This document shows, in pieces, positions 26,323-36,903 of a stretch of 44,214 bases of DNA. Origin of the DNA: Sphingomonas pruni NBRC 15498 (lineage in GTDB: Bacteria; Pseudomonadota; Alphaproteobacteria; Sphingomonadales; Sphingomonadaceae); the NCBI RefSeq assembly GCF_001598455.1, contig NZ_BCYZ01000036.1, forward strand, positions 1-44,214. The letters run 5' to 3'. Made by a program: the position numbers and the translations under genes. Positions within the stretch are counted from its first letter, which is position 1, and every line of letters starts with the position of its first letter. The notes below the pieces were generated by a model. The model worked only from the letters and a program-made list of their open reading frames with translations, was not told the origin of the DNA and ran no database searches.

Positions 26323-27843
26323 TCAAGCGGCGAGCGGCGGCGCCTTGCAATAGCGATCGATGAACGCGGCGTGGTCGGGCATCCGTCCCGCGGCGTCGGC
26401 GATCACTTCCTCGATATCGGCCAGGAACGATGCCCGCATTTCGGCCGGCAAGATCGCCGCATTGGGGTCCTGTCCCATCGCAAACCCCTGGCCCAGCAGC
26501 ACCTGGACCCAGCTTTCGACGCGGAATAGCTCCGCCGCCGCTCGCTTGTAAAAGCGGCCTGACGAGGCGAACAGGTCGAGCCGCTCGGTCAGGCTGTCGG
26601 GTACCGCCATGTTCTTCAGATACGCCCAATAGGGCGTGTCCTCGCGGTCGGTGACCTTGTAGTGCGCGACGATGAAGTCGCGCACATCGGTGAATTCGAA
26701 ATCGTGCTGGCGGTTATATTCGGCGATATCGGCGGCAGCGAACCCCTGATGCGGGAACAGCCCCAGCAGCTTGATGATCCCGGTCTGAATAAGGTGGATG
26801 CTGGTCGATTCCAGCGGCTCGAGGAAGCCGGCCGACAGGCCGATCGCGACGACATTCTTGTCCCAAGCTTTGTGCCTTTTGCCCGGACGAAACCGGACCG
26901 GCCGCGGATCGGCCAGCACTTTGCCGTCGAGATTGGCGAGCAGCACCGACGCCGCCTCGTCATCGGAAATGTGATCGCTCGAATAGACATGGCCGTTGCC
27001 GGTGCGGTGCTGGAGCGGAATGCGCCATTGCCAGCCGTGCCGGCGCGCGGTGACGCGGGTATATGGCGTGAGCGGTTCGACCCGCTCGCACGGCACCGCC
27101 AGCGCGCGGTCGTTGAGCAGCCAGTGGTTCCAGTCCTCATACCCGATTCCCAGCGCCTGGCCGATCAGCAGGCCGCGCATGCCGGAGCAATCGACGAACA
27201 GGTCGCCGCCGACCGTCCGCCCATCCTCCATCACTAAGTGATCGACATGGCCAGTCTCGCCGTCGAGTTTGACGTCGACGATCTTGCCCTCGATCCGCTC
27301 GACCCCCGCCGCTTCCGACCGCGCGCGCAGGAAACGCGCCAGCAACGACGCATCGAACTGATAGGCGAAGTCGAGCCCGGCCATCGGCGAGGCGGGATTG
27401 CGCTGGTCCGGAAAGGCGAACTTGTTGGCCATCCCGGCGGCGCAATTGAGCGCATAATCGTCGAAATGCCGGGCCCGACCCGCGGCGCGCTCGCCCAGCC
27501 ACAATTGATGGGTGTGCAGCCACATGAAGTCCTGGCCGATCCGCCCGAAGCCGTGGAAATAACGGTCGTCGCCGTTGCGCCAGCCAACGAAATCGATCCC
27601 CAGCTTGAATGTCGCCTGGGTTGCGCGGATCATCTCGACCTGATCGATCTCGGCGATGGTCATATAATCACGGATCGCCGGGATCGTCGCCTCGCCCACG
27701 CCGATCGTGCCGATCTCCTCGGACTCGATCAGCCGGATCTCGTAGCTCTTGAAAAGGTGCGAGAGCAGCCCGGCGGTCATCCACCCGGCGGTGCCGCCGC
27801 CGACGATGGTGATGGTCTTGAGCGGCGCGTTGGGCGCGGTCAT
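26323..27843 (-). CDS. Tryptophan-halogenase family FAD-dependent enzyme
   Basis: Flavin-dependent halogenase family protein of 506 residues, cytosolic. The FAD fold is IVGGGTAGWMTAGL (about 14-26, with the family GGxxxGWM). The lysine equivalent to the catalytic Lys of PrnA/RebH is K80 in FKLGIDFVGW, and the monooxygenase-excluding WxWxIP is present (W271-x-W273-x-I275-P276, GWQWRIPLQHRTG). The FLEPLESTSIHLIQTG segment (about 365-380) follows. ATG at 27843 has GGAGG 10 bases upstream. Its neighbours are a TonB receptor and glycosidases, not an indole pathway, so the substrate is doubtful; such sugar-locus homologues are known in Caulobacter-like bacteria but uncharacterised. A probable LacI-type operator lies upstream. 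Confidence 0.9.
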   Translation of the reverse strand: MTAPNAPLKTITIVGGGTAGWMTAGLLSHLFKSYEIRLIESEEIGTIGVGEATIPAIRDYMTIAEIDQVEMIRATQATFKLGIDFVGWRNGDDRYFHGFGRIGQDFMWLHTHQLWLGERAAGRARHFDDYALNCAAGMANKFAFPDQRNPASPMAGLDFAYQFDASLLARFLRARSEAAGVERIEGKIVDVKLDGETGHVDHLVMEDGRTVGGDLFVDCSGMRGLLIGQALGIGYEDWNHWLLNDRALAVPCERVEPLTPYTRVTARRHGWQWRIPLQHRTGNGHVYSSDHISDDEAASVLLANLDGKVLADPRPVRFRPGKRHKAWDKNVVAIGLSAGFLEPLESTSIHLIQTGIIKLLGLFPHQGFAAADIAEYNRQHDFEFTDVRDFIVAHYKVTDREDTPYWAYLKNMAVPDSLTERLDLFASSGRFYKRAAAELFRVESWVQVLLGQGFAMGQDPNAAILPAEMRASFLADIEEVIADAAGRMPDHAAFIDRYCKAPPLAA

Positions 27844-27913
27844 TGCGGTGATCCTCCGGGCGGCGCTCGGTAACGGCACCTTGGCGCCAGCCTTAGCCCA
27901 GCCGCCCCGCCCC

Positions 27914-27927
27914 GGTAAACGGTTACA
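27914..27927. promoter_or_regulatory. LacI-type operator upstream of the halogenase gene
   Basis: GGTAAACGGTTACA reads TGTAACCGTTTACC on the halogenase strand, a CG-centred near-palindrome (GTAA-CCG-TTTAC). It lies 70 bp upstream of the chosen start. It shares ACCG/CGGTTAC with the paired sites at 22991-23025, which suggests the same regulator acts on both transcription units. Confidence 0.5.
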
Positions 27928-27946
27928 TCAGCGGCCGACCTGCTCC

Positions 27947-29287
27947 CTAGCCTTCGCTGCGCATCGAATAGCGCAATTGGTCGAGCAGCGGCTTGATCAG
28001 GAACGACAGGATCGATCGGTTCCCCGTCTCGACGAACGTTTCCGCCGGCATCCCCGCCTTGAGCGCGATCTGCGGCGCGCGGGCCAGCGCGTCGGCATCG
28101 AGCCGCACCTTGATCCGGTAATAGCTCTGTCCGGTGCGCTGGTCGGCGGTCAGATCGGGCGAGACGAAGATCAGCTTGCCGGGGATGTCGGGCGTGGTCT
28201 GGCGGTTGAAGCCCGAAAAGGTGATCCGCGCCGCCTGGCCGACGCGGACCTGGTCGACATCCTGTGGGCGGATCCGCGCCTCGACGATCATGTTGTCGCG
28301 GTCGGGCACGATCTGGAGCAAAGGCTGGGTGGCGGGCACCGCGCTGCCGATCGTGGTGAAAGCGATCTTGTCGACCACGCCCGATTGCGGCGCGCGGATC
28401 TCGCTGCGGTCGACCGTGTCGCTGGTGGTGGCGACGCGGACCTGCTGGTCGTTGAGCTGACCGACCACCTCGGCAAGCTGGGTGCCGGCATCGCTGCGGA
28501 TCTGCTTGTCGACGTTGAGGATCTGTTCGTTCGCCTCGGAAATATGCGCGCGCGCCTCGGCGATGTTCGATTCGAGCGCGGCCTTGCTGCCCTTCATCTG
28601 GACCGCGGTGCGTTCCATCTCGTTGAGGCGGTTGATCGTCACCAGCTGGCGGTCGTGGAGCTTGCGCAGCCCCGCCAGTTCGGGCTCGATCAGCGTCATC
28701 TGGCTTTCGATCGCGGCGATCTGCGCCTGATAGCTGGCGATCTGTTCGTCATATTGGCGCACGCGTTGATTGAGCAGCGCGATCGATCCGTCGCGCTCGC
28801 GCCGGCGGAGCGCGAACAATTGCCGCTCGCGCGCCATCGCTTCCCTGGCGCGCGCGTCGGTCTTGGTGGTGAGCTCGGGCGGGAACAGGATCGACGAGGC
28901 GCCGTCGCGTTCCGCTTCCAGCCGCGCGCGCCGCGCCAGCAATTGCTCGAGGCCGAGCGCCGCGGACTCGGCGCCGACCGACGACACGCCTTGGTCGAGC
29001 CGCATCAGCAACTGCCCCTTGGTGACATGATCGCCATCGCGAACCATCAATGCCTTGAGGATACCGCCGGTCGGATGGATCAAGATCTTCACGTTCGATT
29101 CGACCGCTACCTCGCCCGATCCGACCACCGCTCCGCCGACCTGGAGGATCGCCGACAGGCCGAAAAAGCCGAGTACCAGGCCAGCGATCAGCAGATAGGC
29201 GCGCCGCGTCCGAACACGCAGCCGTTCGGCGCCGGGATCGGGCTCGGCATCGGGCCAGAAAGCGTGGAGCGGCACCTGCGCGGTCAT
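27947..29287 (-). CDS. HlyD-family periplasmic adaptor of a type I secretion system
   Basis: Membrane fusion protein of 446 residues. One N-terminal transmembrane helix (about 30-50, YLLIAGLVLGFFGLSAILQV) is followed by a lipoyl/barrel-sandwich half (GSGEVAVESNVKILIHPTGG), long coiled-coil hairpin (about 110-290, rich in Ala, Glu, Arg, Gln) and the second half (APQSGVVDKIAFTTIGSAVP). This matches PrtE/AprE-like adaptors. The ATG overlaps the TGA of the ABC gene (ATGA), so translation is coupled. The outer-membrane TolC-like partner is not in the window. Confidence 0.92.
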   Translation of the reverse strand: MTAQVPLHAFWPDAEPDPGAERLRVRTRRAYLLIAGLVLGFFGLSAILQVGGAVVGSGEVAVESNVKILIHPTGGILKALMVRDGDHVTKGQLLMRLDQGVSSVGAESAALGLEQLLARRARLEAERDGASSILFPPELTTKTDARAREAMARERQLFALRRRERDGSIALLNQRVRQYDEQIASYQAQIAAIESQMTLIEPELAGLRKLHDRQLVTINRLNEMERTAVQMKGSKAALESNIAEARAHISEANEQILNVDKQIRSDAGTQLAEVVGQLNDQQVRVATTSDTVDRSEIRAPQSGVVDKIAFTTIGSAVPATQPLLQIVPDRDNMIVEARIRPQDVDQVRVGQAARITFSGFNRQTTPDIPGKLIFVSPDLTADQRTGQSYYRIKVRLDADALARAPQIALKAGMPAETFVETGNRSILSFLIKPLLDQLRYSMRSEG

Positions 29288-31071
29288 TGCCCCGCCTTCT
29301 TGCTGACGACCAATCCGCCGGGTCCCTTGCCGCTATTGCCGCCGCGCGTGACCGGATCGGACCGTGGCGGTTGCTGCGGCGGCGTCGCGAGCTTGGCCAG
29401 TATTTCATCGCGCGGCCCGAACGCCTGCGCGGTGCCGCCGCGCATCACCAGCAACAGGTCGACCACGCTCAATATCTCCCGGCGATGGGCGACCAGCAGG
29501 ACGATGCCGCCGCGCGCCTTAACGCCCGCGACCGCACGCGCCAACGCGACCTCCCCGTCCGGGTCGAGGTTCGAATTGGGCTCGTCGAGCACGACCAGGA
29601 ACGGGTCGCGATAGAGCGCCCTGGCGAGCGCGATGCGCTGGCGCTGGCCGGCCGACAATTGCAGGCCGTCCTCGCCGACCTGAAGGTCGTATCCGCCCGG
29701 CAATTGCACGATCAACTCGTGCACGCCCGCCGCCTTGGCCGCGGCGATCACCGCGTCGGACGGCGCCCCGACCTCGAACCTTGCGATATTCTCGGCGATC
29801 GTTCCGGCGAACAATTCGACCGATTGCGGGACATAGCCGATCGAGCGGCCCAACGTCTCGCTATCCCATTGCTGGATCGCCGCGGCGTCGAGCCGGACCG
29901 AACCCTTGGCCGCTTTCCACACGCCGAGCACGCCGCGCACCAGCGACGACTTGCCCGATGCGCTCGGCCCGATGATCCCGACGACCTGCCCCGCTTGCGC
30001 CTGGAAACTGACCGCGGCGACATTGGTGACCTGGCTGCCGGGCGGGGTCAGCGACAGATTGTCGACCGTCAGCGACTTGGTGGGCGGCGGCAATTCGGTA
30101 CGCTCGCCGACCGGCGGCGGGACTTGCCCGAACAAGGTGTCGAGCCGCGCCCAGGCCTGACGCGCGCCGACGAAATGCTTCCAATTGGCGATCGCCGCGT
30201 CGACCGGCGCCAGCGCGCGGCCCGACAGGATCGAGCTGGCGAAGATGATTCCCGCGGTCGCCTTGCCGTCGATCACCAGCATCGCGCCGACCGTCAGCAC
30301 GACCGACTGCAGCACCATCCGCGCGACTTTGCTGATCCCTGACAGTGTTGCGGTGGCATCGGTCAGCGTCGCCTGCTGATTGAGATAATCATGGTGGATC
30401 CGCCGCCATTGCAACATCAGCCGGTCGCGCATGCCGAGCGCGGTGATGATCTCGGCATGGCGCCACTGGCGATCGGCGAGCAGGCGCCGCTTTGCCGCCG
30501 CGCGTGCAACATTCGCGACGTGGCGGCCGCTGACGCGTTCGGCTACCAGAGTCAGCGCGGCCAGGCCCAGCATGCCGACCAGGGTCACGACACCGAGCCA
30601 GTAATGGACCGCGGTCAGGATGATCAGGAACAGCAGGATCCAGGGCAGGTCGATCAGTGCCGGCGGCCCCGCGCTGGCGATGAACGCGCGCAATTGGTCG
30701 AGGTCGCGCACCGGGCTGACCTGTTCCTTGGCCTCTGGCCGTTCGAGCGCGATGCGTGCCTCGATCGCCTGGACGCGCCCCGACAGCGAGCGGTCGAGCG
30801 ATGTTGCGACGTCGGCCAGCATCTTCGAGCGCATCACGTCGAACACGCCGTAAAAGGCATAAGCGATCAGGATCATCGCGAAGATGCTGAACAAGGTCGG
30901 CAGGCTCTGCGCCGGCAACACGCGGTCATAGACCAGCATCAGATAGAGCGAGCCGGTAATCGTCAGCAGGTTGATGAACGCGCTGAGCGCGACGATCGCA
31001 CCAAAGCCACCGCGCAGCTTGGCCAGCGCGGCGCGAATTTCGGATTCCCTACTGCCCCCCGGCCGCAACAT
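29284..31071 (-). CDS. Type I secretion ABC transporter (PrtD/AprD-like)
   Basis: Inner-membrane exporter half-transporter of 595 residues. The N-terminal membrane domain has about six hydrophobic segments (for example YLMLVYDRVLPAQSLPTLFS). The ATPase domain has Walker A GPSASGKSSLVRG (about 366), signature LSAGQRQRIALARA (about 469) and Walker B VVLDEPNSNLD (about 486). LSAGQ and DEPNSNLD are typical of the PrtD/AprD/HasD branch. No peptidase C39 domain precedes it, so the substrate should carry an uncleaved C-terminal signal; none is visible nearby. ATG at 31071 is chosen; an in-frame start at 31329 would translate a palindromic repeat. Its promoter region faces uvrA. Confidence 0.92.
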   Translation of the reverse strand: MLRPGGSRESEIRAALAKLRGGFGAIVALSAFINLLTITGSLYLMLVYDRVLPAQSLPTLFSIFAMILIAYAFYGVFDVMRSKMLADVATSLDRSLSGRVQAIEARIALERPEAKEQVSPVRDLDQLRAFIASAGPPALIDLPWILLFLIILTAVHYWLGVVTLVGMLGLAALTLVAERVSGRHVANVARAAAKRRLLADRQWRHAEIITALGMRDRLMLQWRRIHHDYLNQQATLTDATATLSGISKVARMVLQSVVLTVGAMLVIDGKATAGIIFASSILSGRALAPVDAAIANWKHFVGARQAWARLDTLFGQVPPPVGERTELPPPTKSLTVDNLSLTPPGSQVTNVAAVSFQAQAGQVVGIIGPSASGKSSLVRGVLGVWKAAKGSVRLDAAAIQQWDSETLGRSIGYVPQSVELFAGTIAENIARFEVGAPSDAVIAAAKAAGVHELIVQLPGGYDLQVGEDGLQLSAGQRQRIALARALYRDPFLVVLDEPNSNLDPDGEVALARAVAGVKARGGIVLLVAHRREILSVVDLLLVMRGGTAQAFGPRDEILAKLATPPQQPPRSDPVTRGGNSGKGPGGLVVSKKAGQ

Positions 31072-31166
31072 CGCACGCTTTCTACTATCTGCCCCGACGC
31101 AATAGACGCAGAAGTGAACGAATCCAATGCGATCGTACCGCGTGCGATCCGGGTTTTTTTGGGAAA

Positions 31167-31310
31167 CGCCCTCCCCCCCTCGTGGGCGGGGAAGTGGCCC
31201 GCTCGGCGTAGCCGAGTGGGAAGGGTGAGGGCGACTCTTTGAACTCGCAGACTCCCCCTCATCCTTCCGCGCCTTCGGCGCTCCCTCCTTCTCCCACGAG
31301 AGGAGAAGGA
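31167..31310. repeat. Palindromic repeats, type A, two units in inverted orientation
   Basis: Unit 1 (31167-31233) has outer arms CGCCCTC/GAGGGCG, inner hairpin CTCGGC-GTA-GCCGAG (31202-31216) and ends GGGAAGGGTGAGGG, the complement of the 3981-3993 motif. Unit 2 (31254-31310) runs CCCTCATCCTTCC, hairpin GCGCC-TTC-GGCGC (31269-31281), then TCCTTCTCC/GGAGAAGGA (31286-31294 and 31302-31310). Compared with 3979-4072 the stems change on both sides so that pairing is kept. This lies in the divergent gap between the ABC exporter and uvrA. Confidence 0.8.
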
Positions 31311-31409
31311 ATTCAGACCCGCCAACCAATCTGCATCAATCCGATCGCAACTTGCCCCCGCGCGCCGCACTTCCCATCTCTCCCCCGTCGCGAGGCGCTT
31401 GCCCGACAC

Positions 31410-31424
31410 GAACAAATCTGGAAC
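31410..31424. promoter_or_regulatory. LexA (SOS) box of uvrA
   Basis: GAACAAATCTGGAAC is GAAC-N7-GAAC, the reverse of the GTTC-N7-GTTC LexA box of Alphaproteobacteria. It ends 10 bp before the uvrA ATG at 31435. Its position supports that start, because an in-frame TTG at 31399 would place the box inside the gene. A possible -35 TTGCCC is at 31399-31404, so LexA would cover the promoter; the 5' leader must be very short. Confidence 0.8.
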
Positions 31425-31434
31425 AAATGCCTAC

Positions 31435-34463
<3,029 letters not shown>

Positions 34464-34464
<1 letters not shown>

Positions 34465-34500
34465 GCCCCGCTCCGGCCGCTCGCGCGGGTCAGCGGGGCT
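34464..34500 (+). terminator. Hairpin after uvrA
   Basis: AGCCCCGCT (34464-34472) and AGCGGGGCT (34492-34500) form a perfect 9-bp stem immediately at the uvrA stop. No T-run follows, so this may be a weak or Rho-assisted terminator. Confidence 0.5.
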
Positions 34501-35007
34501 GATGCATTTCCGTCGAATACCTGATTGCCGACCCGCATGGGCATGGGCGTGCGTGATGGGTTTGCTATGCGGGGGGTGGTTTCCATTCTCGCGCCGATGT
34601 AAGCGGCTGATATTCGTAGCGGTTTTTCTGTCGAAAGGCGGTATCCGCTCGTTTTGCGCGAAACCCATCAAGGCGATCTATTTGCGCGAAAAGCACTGAC
34701 TTTTCAGTGTTATAATCTTTGTTTGGCAGCGTTTCGTGGTGCGCAAAAGGTGCCACCTTTGCGCGCGACGCCCTGGTGCGATCGCTGGGGACCTCAGCGC
34801 GCCGCGGCCTCAGCGCCGTCGCCCACCGTGCATGAGAGTCGCGAGGCGCGTCGCTCCACCCGGCGATACCTTTCCTTGACGTCCACCTACCCTCTCCTGC
34901 GCAAGGGAGCATTGTGGTTGGTGTGGCAAGCAGAGCGCGACGGGCGATCCTGAGCGTTAGAGGGGGTTATTGCACGTGGCACCGTAACTCGACACGGTAA
35001 CTCCGAT
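34501..35007. other. Intergenic stretch after uvrA without a convincing gene
   Basis: About 500 bp with no supportable coding region. A palindrome, GCGCAAAAGGTG against CACCTTTGCGC, spans 34741-34764. A small hairpin CACTGA-CTTT-TCAGTG (34694-34709) directly precedes TATAAT (34711-34716), which could be a promoter -10 box, but I see no good -35. The left copy of a 27-bp direct repeat (34964-34990) is at its right end. GC content begins to fall here. Confidence 0.4.
34964..34990 (+). repeat. Left direct repeat flanking the low-GC module
   Basis: The copy here reads GGGTTATTGCACGTGGCACC followed by GTAACTC. The copy at 36753-36779 agrees at 23 of 27 positions in the same orientation. The two bracket the membrane protein gene and its divergent neighbour. 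Confidence 0.6.
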
Positions 35008-35724
35008 TTATCTGCGATCCAGATGCGGAGAAGCGACGGCTTGGGGAAGATGTGTCGGTGTTAAGCCGCGCCCGTCCTTCATAGGGACAGGGAGCAATCG
35101 TGTTGGTTGGACAGCATTCGATTTGTCTTCCACACTTCTTGAAATCACTGCTGAACCCTGTGCCTTCGCGCGCTCAACGGAGCGCGCGTCTCTCACCAAA
35201 AGCACTAAGATCACCACAACCAAGATAGAAGCTACGATCGTCAACGCCCACTTTGTGGCGTTGAAGACGGGCTCGCCTTTCTTGACAGTTTTCCACTCAT
35301 CTTTGAGCAGCGTGTTCGAACAGCCGATGAATTCTACCTTCAAACGCTCCATTTCTGCGGCGTCGATGTCATCCCCGCCGGCGATCAATTTCGATATGGC
35401 AACCATACATGATTTGATTTTTTTTGAGCCCTGCTCCGATGGGTTCAAGCGGAAAGCGATCAGGTAATATGCCTCGTTGAGCTTGCTATAGTAAGGCTGC
35501 AGCTTTTCGAAGCGTTCCTGCGCGTCCTTGAACGTCACGGTCCGTGCATCAACAACCGCGCTCACGTTCGATAGGTAAGATGACAGTTCTGATCGAAGCG
35601 CGTCAATCCATGCCTGCCTAAATTCGGATACCTTTGACTCTTTGCTAACAATCAGCCCCACCAAAGAAATAAGCGCCCCGATAATTGCGGCACCGATTGC
35701 TCCGATTGCAATGTCGGGGATCAT
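35008..35724 (-). CDS. Two-TM hypothetical protein
   Basis: I do not recognise a named family. The 238-residue product starts with a hydrophobic helix (about 3-27, IAIGAIGAAIIGALISLVGL), then KVSEFRQAWIDALRSELSSY and a helical soluble region, and a second membrane helix at about 156-177 (ATKWALTIVASILVVVILVL). The last 60 residues are polar and basic. The SEFRQ-W-LR stretch after the first helix is a pattern I have seen in many uncharacterised bacterial membrane proteins. ATG at 35724 has AGAGGGAAAG upstream. Base composition is visibly more AT-rich than the surrounding genes. It is divergent from the gene at 35797 with a 72-bp gap. Confidence 0.75.
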   Translation of the reverse strand: MIPDIAIGAIGAAIIGALISLVGLIVSKESKVSEFRQAWIDALRSELSSYLSNVSAVVDARTVTFKDAQERFEKLQPYYSKLNEAYYLIAFRLNPSEQGSKKIKSCMVAISKLIAGGDDIDAAEMERLKVEFIGCSNTLLKDEWKTVKKGEPVFNATKWALTIVASILVVVILVLLVRDARSVERAKAQGSAVISRSVEDKSNAVQPTRLLPVPMKDGRGLTPTHLPQAVASPHLDRR

Positions 35725-35796
35725 GGTGGCTTTCCCTCTTGCGGACGCAGGATTTTCTTGACCTAGTGTAAACTCGGGTGGGTGGGGATATGCTTA

Positions 35797-36618
35797 ATGG
35801 AGGTTGCATCCTTTCAATTGCGACTAACAGGCGATTTGGCTGACCACCACGAGTTCGAAGGTTATGACGGGTACATGGCCCTTGCTGGTGCCGCATGGAC
35901 GTTATCGCTAGCCACAAATTATGTCGAAACCGGTGGAATTAGACACCGCGGCAATTTTCCCGGCCGACGCTCGGTACGGGCAATGCCTTTGGCGCGTGGT
36001 AGCGTCGTGGCAGATTTTGCCGTCATTCTTCATAGCCAACCCGCTGCCGTATTCGGCCTTAGCGCGCTTGGCGGCGGAGCAAGCGCACTCCTTTACGGCG
36101 TAGTTAATCGTGTTCTGACTCGAAATTTAGGAATTTCTCGAGATCCGTTGAATGCAGACACCGCTGCGCTTCTGCAGAGCAAGGACGGGGACATAGAGGC
36201 CTTAGTCGCTATCTCAGAGCCTTCGGTGCGACAGGCGCATGATGTTATCGGCAATGGCGCCAATGAGATCGAATGGATTGGTGGCCATAGTGCTATGGCC
36301 AGCCTGAACCAAGACACTAAAGCTTACATAAAAGCGAGCATTCCCGATCTCGAGATCATTGAGAGAGACGTTAGTGTTAGTGGATTTTACGGAAACTCCG
36401 GGCATGAGAGTGTATTTGACTTTAATCTTGGTCGAAATGTTCCCATATCGATGCCACGCGATATTCTTAGGCAGTATGGAACATTCTTTTCTTGGGGATT
36501 GCATCAGTACTTAAATCACACCGGATTAAAGGTGCGTATAAGATTTACGAGAATACTTGCGATGGATGGCAGGCCAAAGAGATACGTCATAGTATCAGCG
36601 AGGGAGGCTAAGGGGTAA
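35797..36618 (+). CDS. Hypothetical protein in a low-GC module
   Basis: I do not recognise this protein of about 273 residues. It opens FQLRLTGDLADHHEFEGYDG, then MALAGAAWTLSLATNYVETG and an Arg-rich stretch, a possibly buried Gly/Ala-rich segment at about 91-115 (FGLSALGGGASALLYGVV) and a mixed alpha/beta C-terminal half (IIERDVSVSGFYGNSG). There is no signal peptide or convincing membrane helix. The start is uncertain: ATG at 35797 or GTG at 35782, both with a weak GTGGGG upstream. Codon use is AT-richer than the flanking chromosome. It is divergent from the two-TM protein gene; the two are enclosed by direct repeats and may be one system (inference). Confidence 0.7.
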   Translation: MEVASFQLRLTGDLADHHEFEGYDGYMALAGAAWTLSLATNYVETGGIRHRGNFPGRRSVRAMPLARGSVVADFAVILHSQPAAVFGLSALGGGASALLYGVVNRVLTRNLGISRDPLNADTAALLQSKDGDIEALVAISEPSVRQAHDVIGNGANEIEWIGGHSAMASLNQDTKAYIKASIPDLEIIERDVSVSGFYGNSGHESVFDFNLGRNVPISMPRDILRQYGTFFSWGLHQYLNHTGLKVRIRFTRILAMDGRPKRYVIVSAREAKG

Positions 36619-36903
36619 TCAACAAAACTCTGATCCACGGTGCTAGTTTGCGAAATGCAACAAACTCGCCCCCACCTAGGCGGCGTGAACGGCACCGACA
36701 TCCCCGCAAGCGTTCGACTCCCCGTTCGTCACGCGAGAGAGCGATGGATTTAGGGTTGTTGCGCGTGGTACCGTAAGTCCATCTCGCAGCGGAATGCTGG
36801 GGACATCCCTAGTGTATTCTGGTCCCTCTATTGCGAGATTCGCGCTTGGTGTCAGGCCCAGCTATTCAACTCCCTACCGACCGCGTATTTAGAAAGCACG
36901 CCT
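36619..36903. other. Gap before the PIN gene, with repeat copy
   Basis: About 285 bp without a supportable gene. The right copy of the direct repeat lies inside. AT content rises towards the PIN start (TATTTAGAAAG at 36889-36899), but I cannot name promoter boxes with confidence. Confidence 0.4.
36753..36779 (+). repeat. Right direct repeat flanking the low-GC module
   Basis: GGGTTGTTGCGCGTGGTACC followed by GTAAGTC, 23 of 27 identical to 34964-34990. The distance between copies is 1.79 kb. Confidence 0.6.

Noticed and set aside
31072..31329. N-terminal extension of the type I ABC transporter
   Set aside because: The added residues are the translation of a palindromic repeat and lie before the conserved membrane domain.
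34711..34716. TATAAT as the promoter of a gene downstream
   Set aside because: No credible -35 box and no gene on the plus strand within 1 kb; recorded only as a possible box.
34654..34953. Possible 99-codon gene after uvrA
   Set aside because: No ribosome binding site or family pattern, and it crosses a palindrome; composition looks random.
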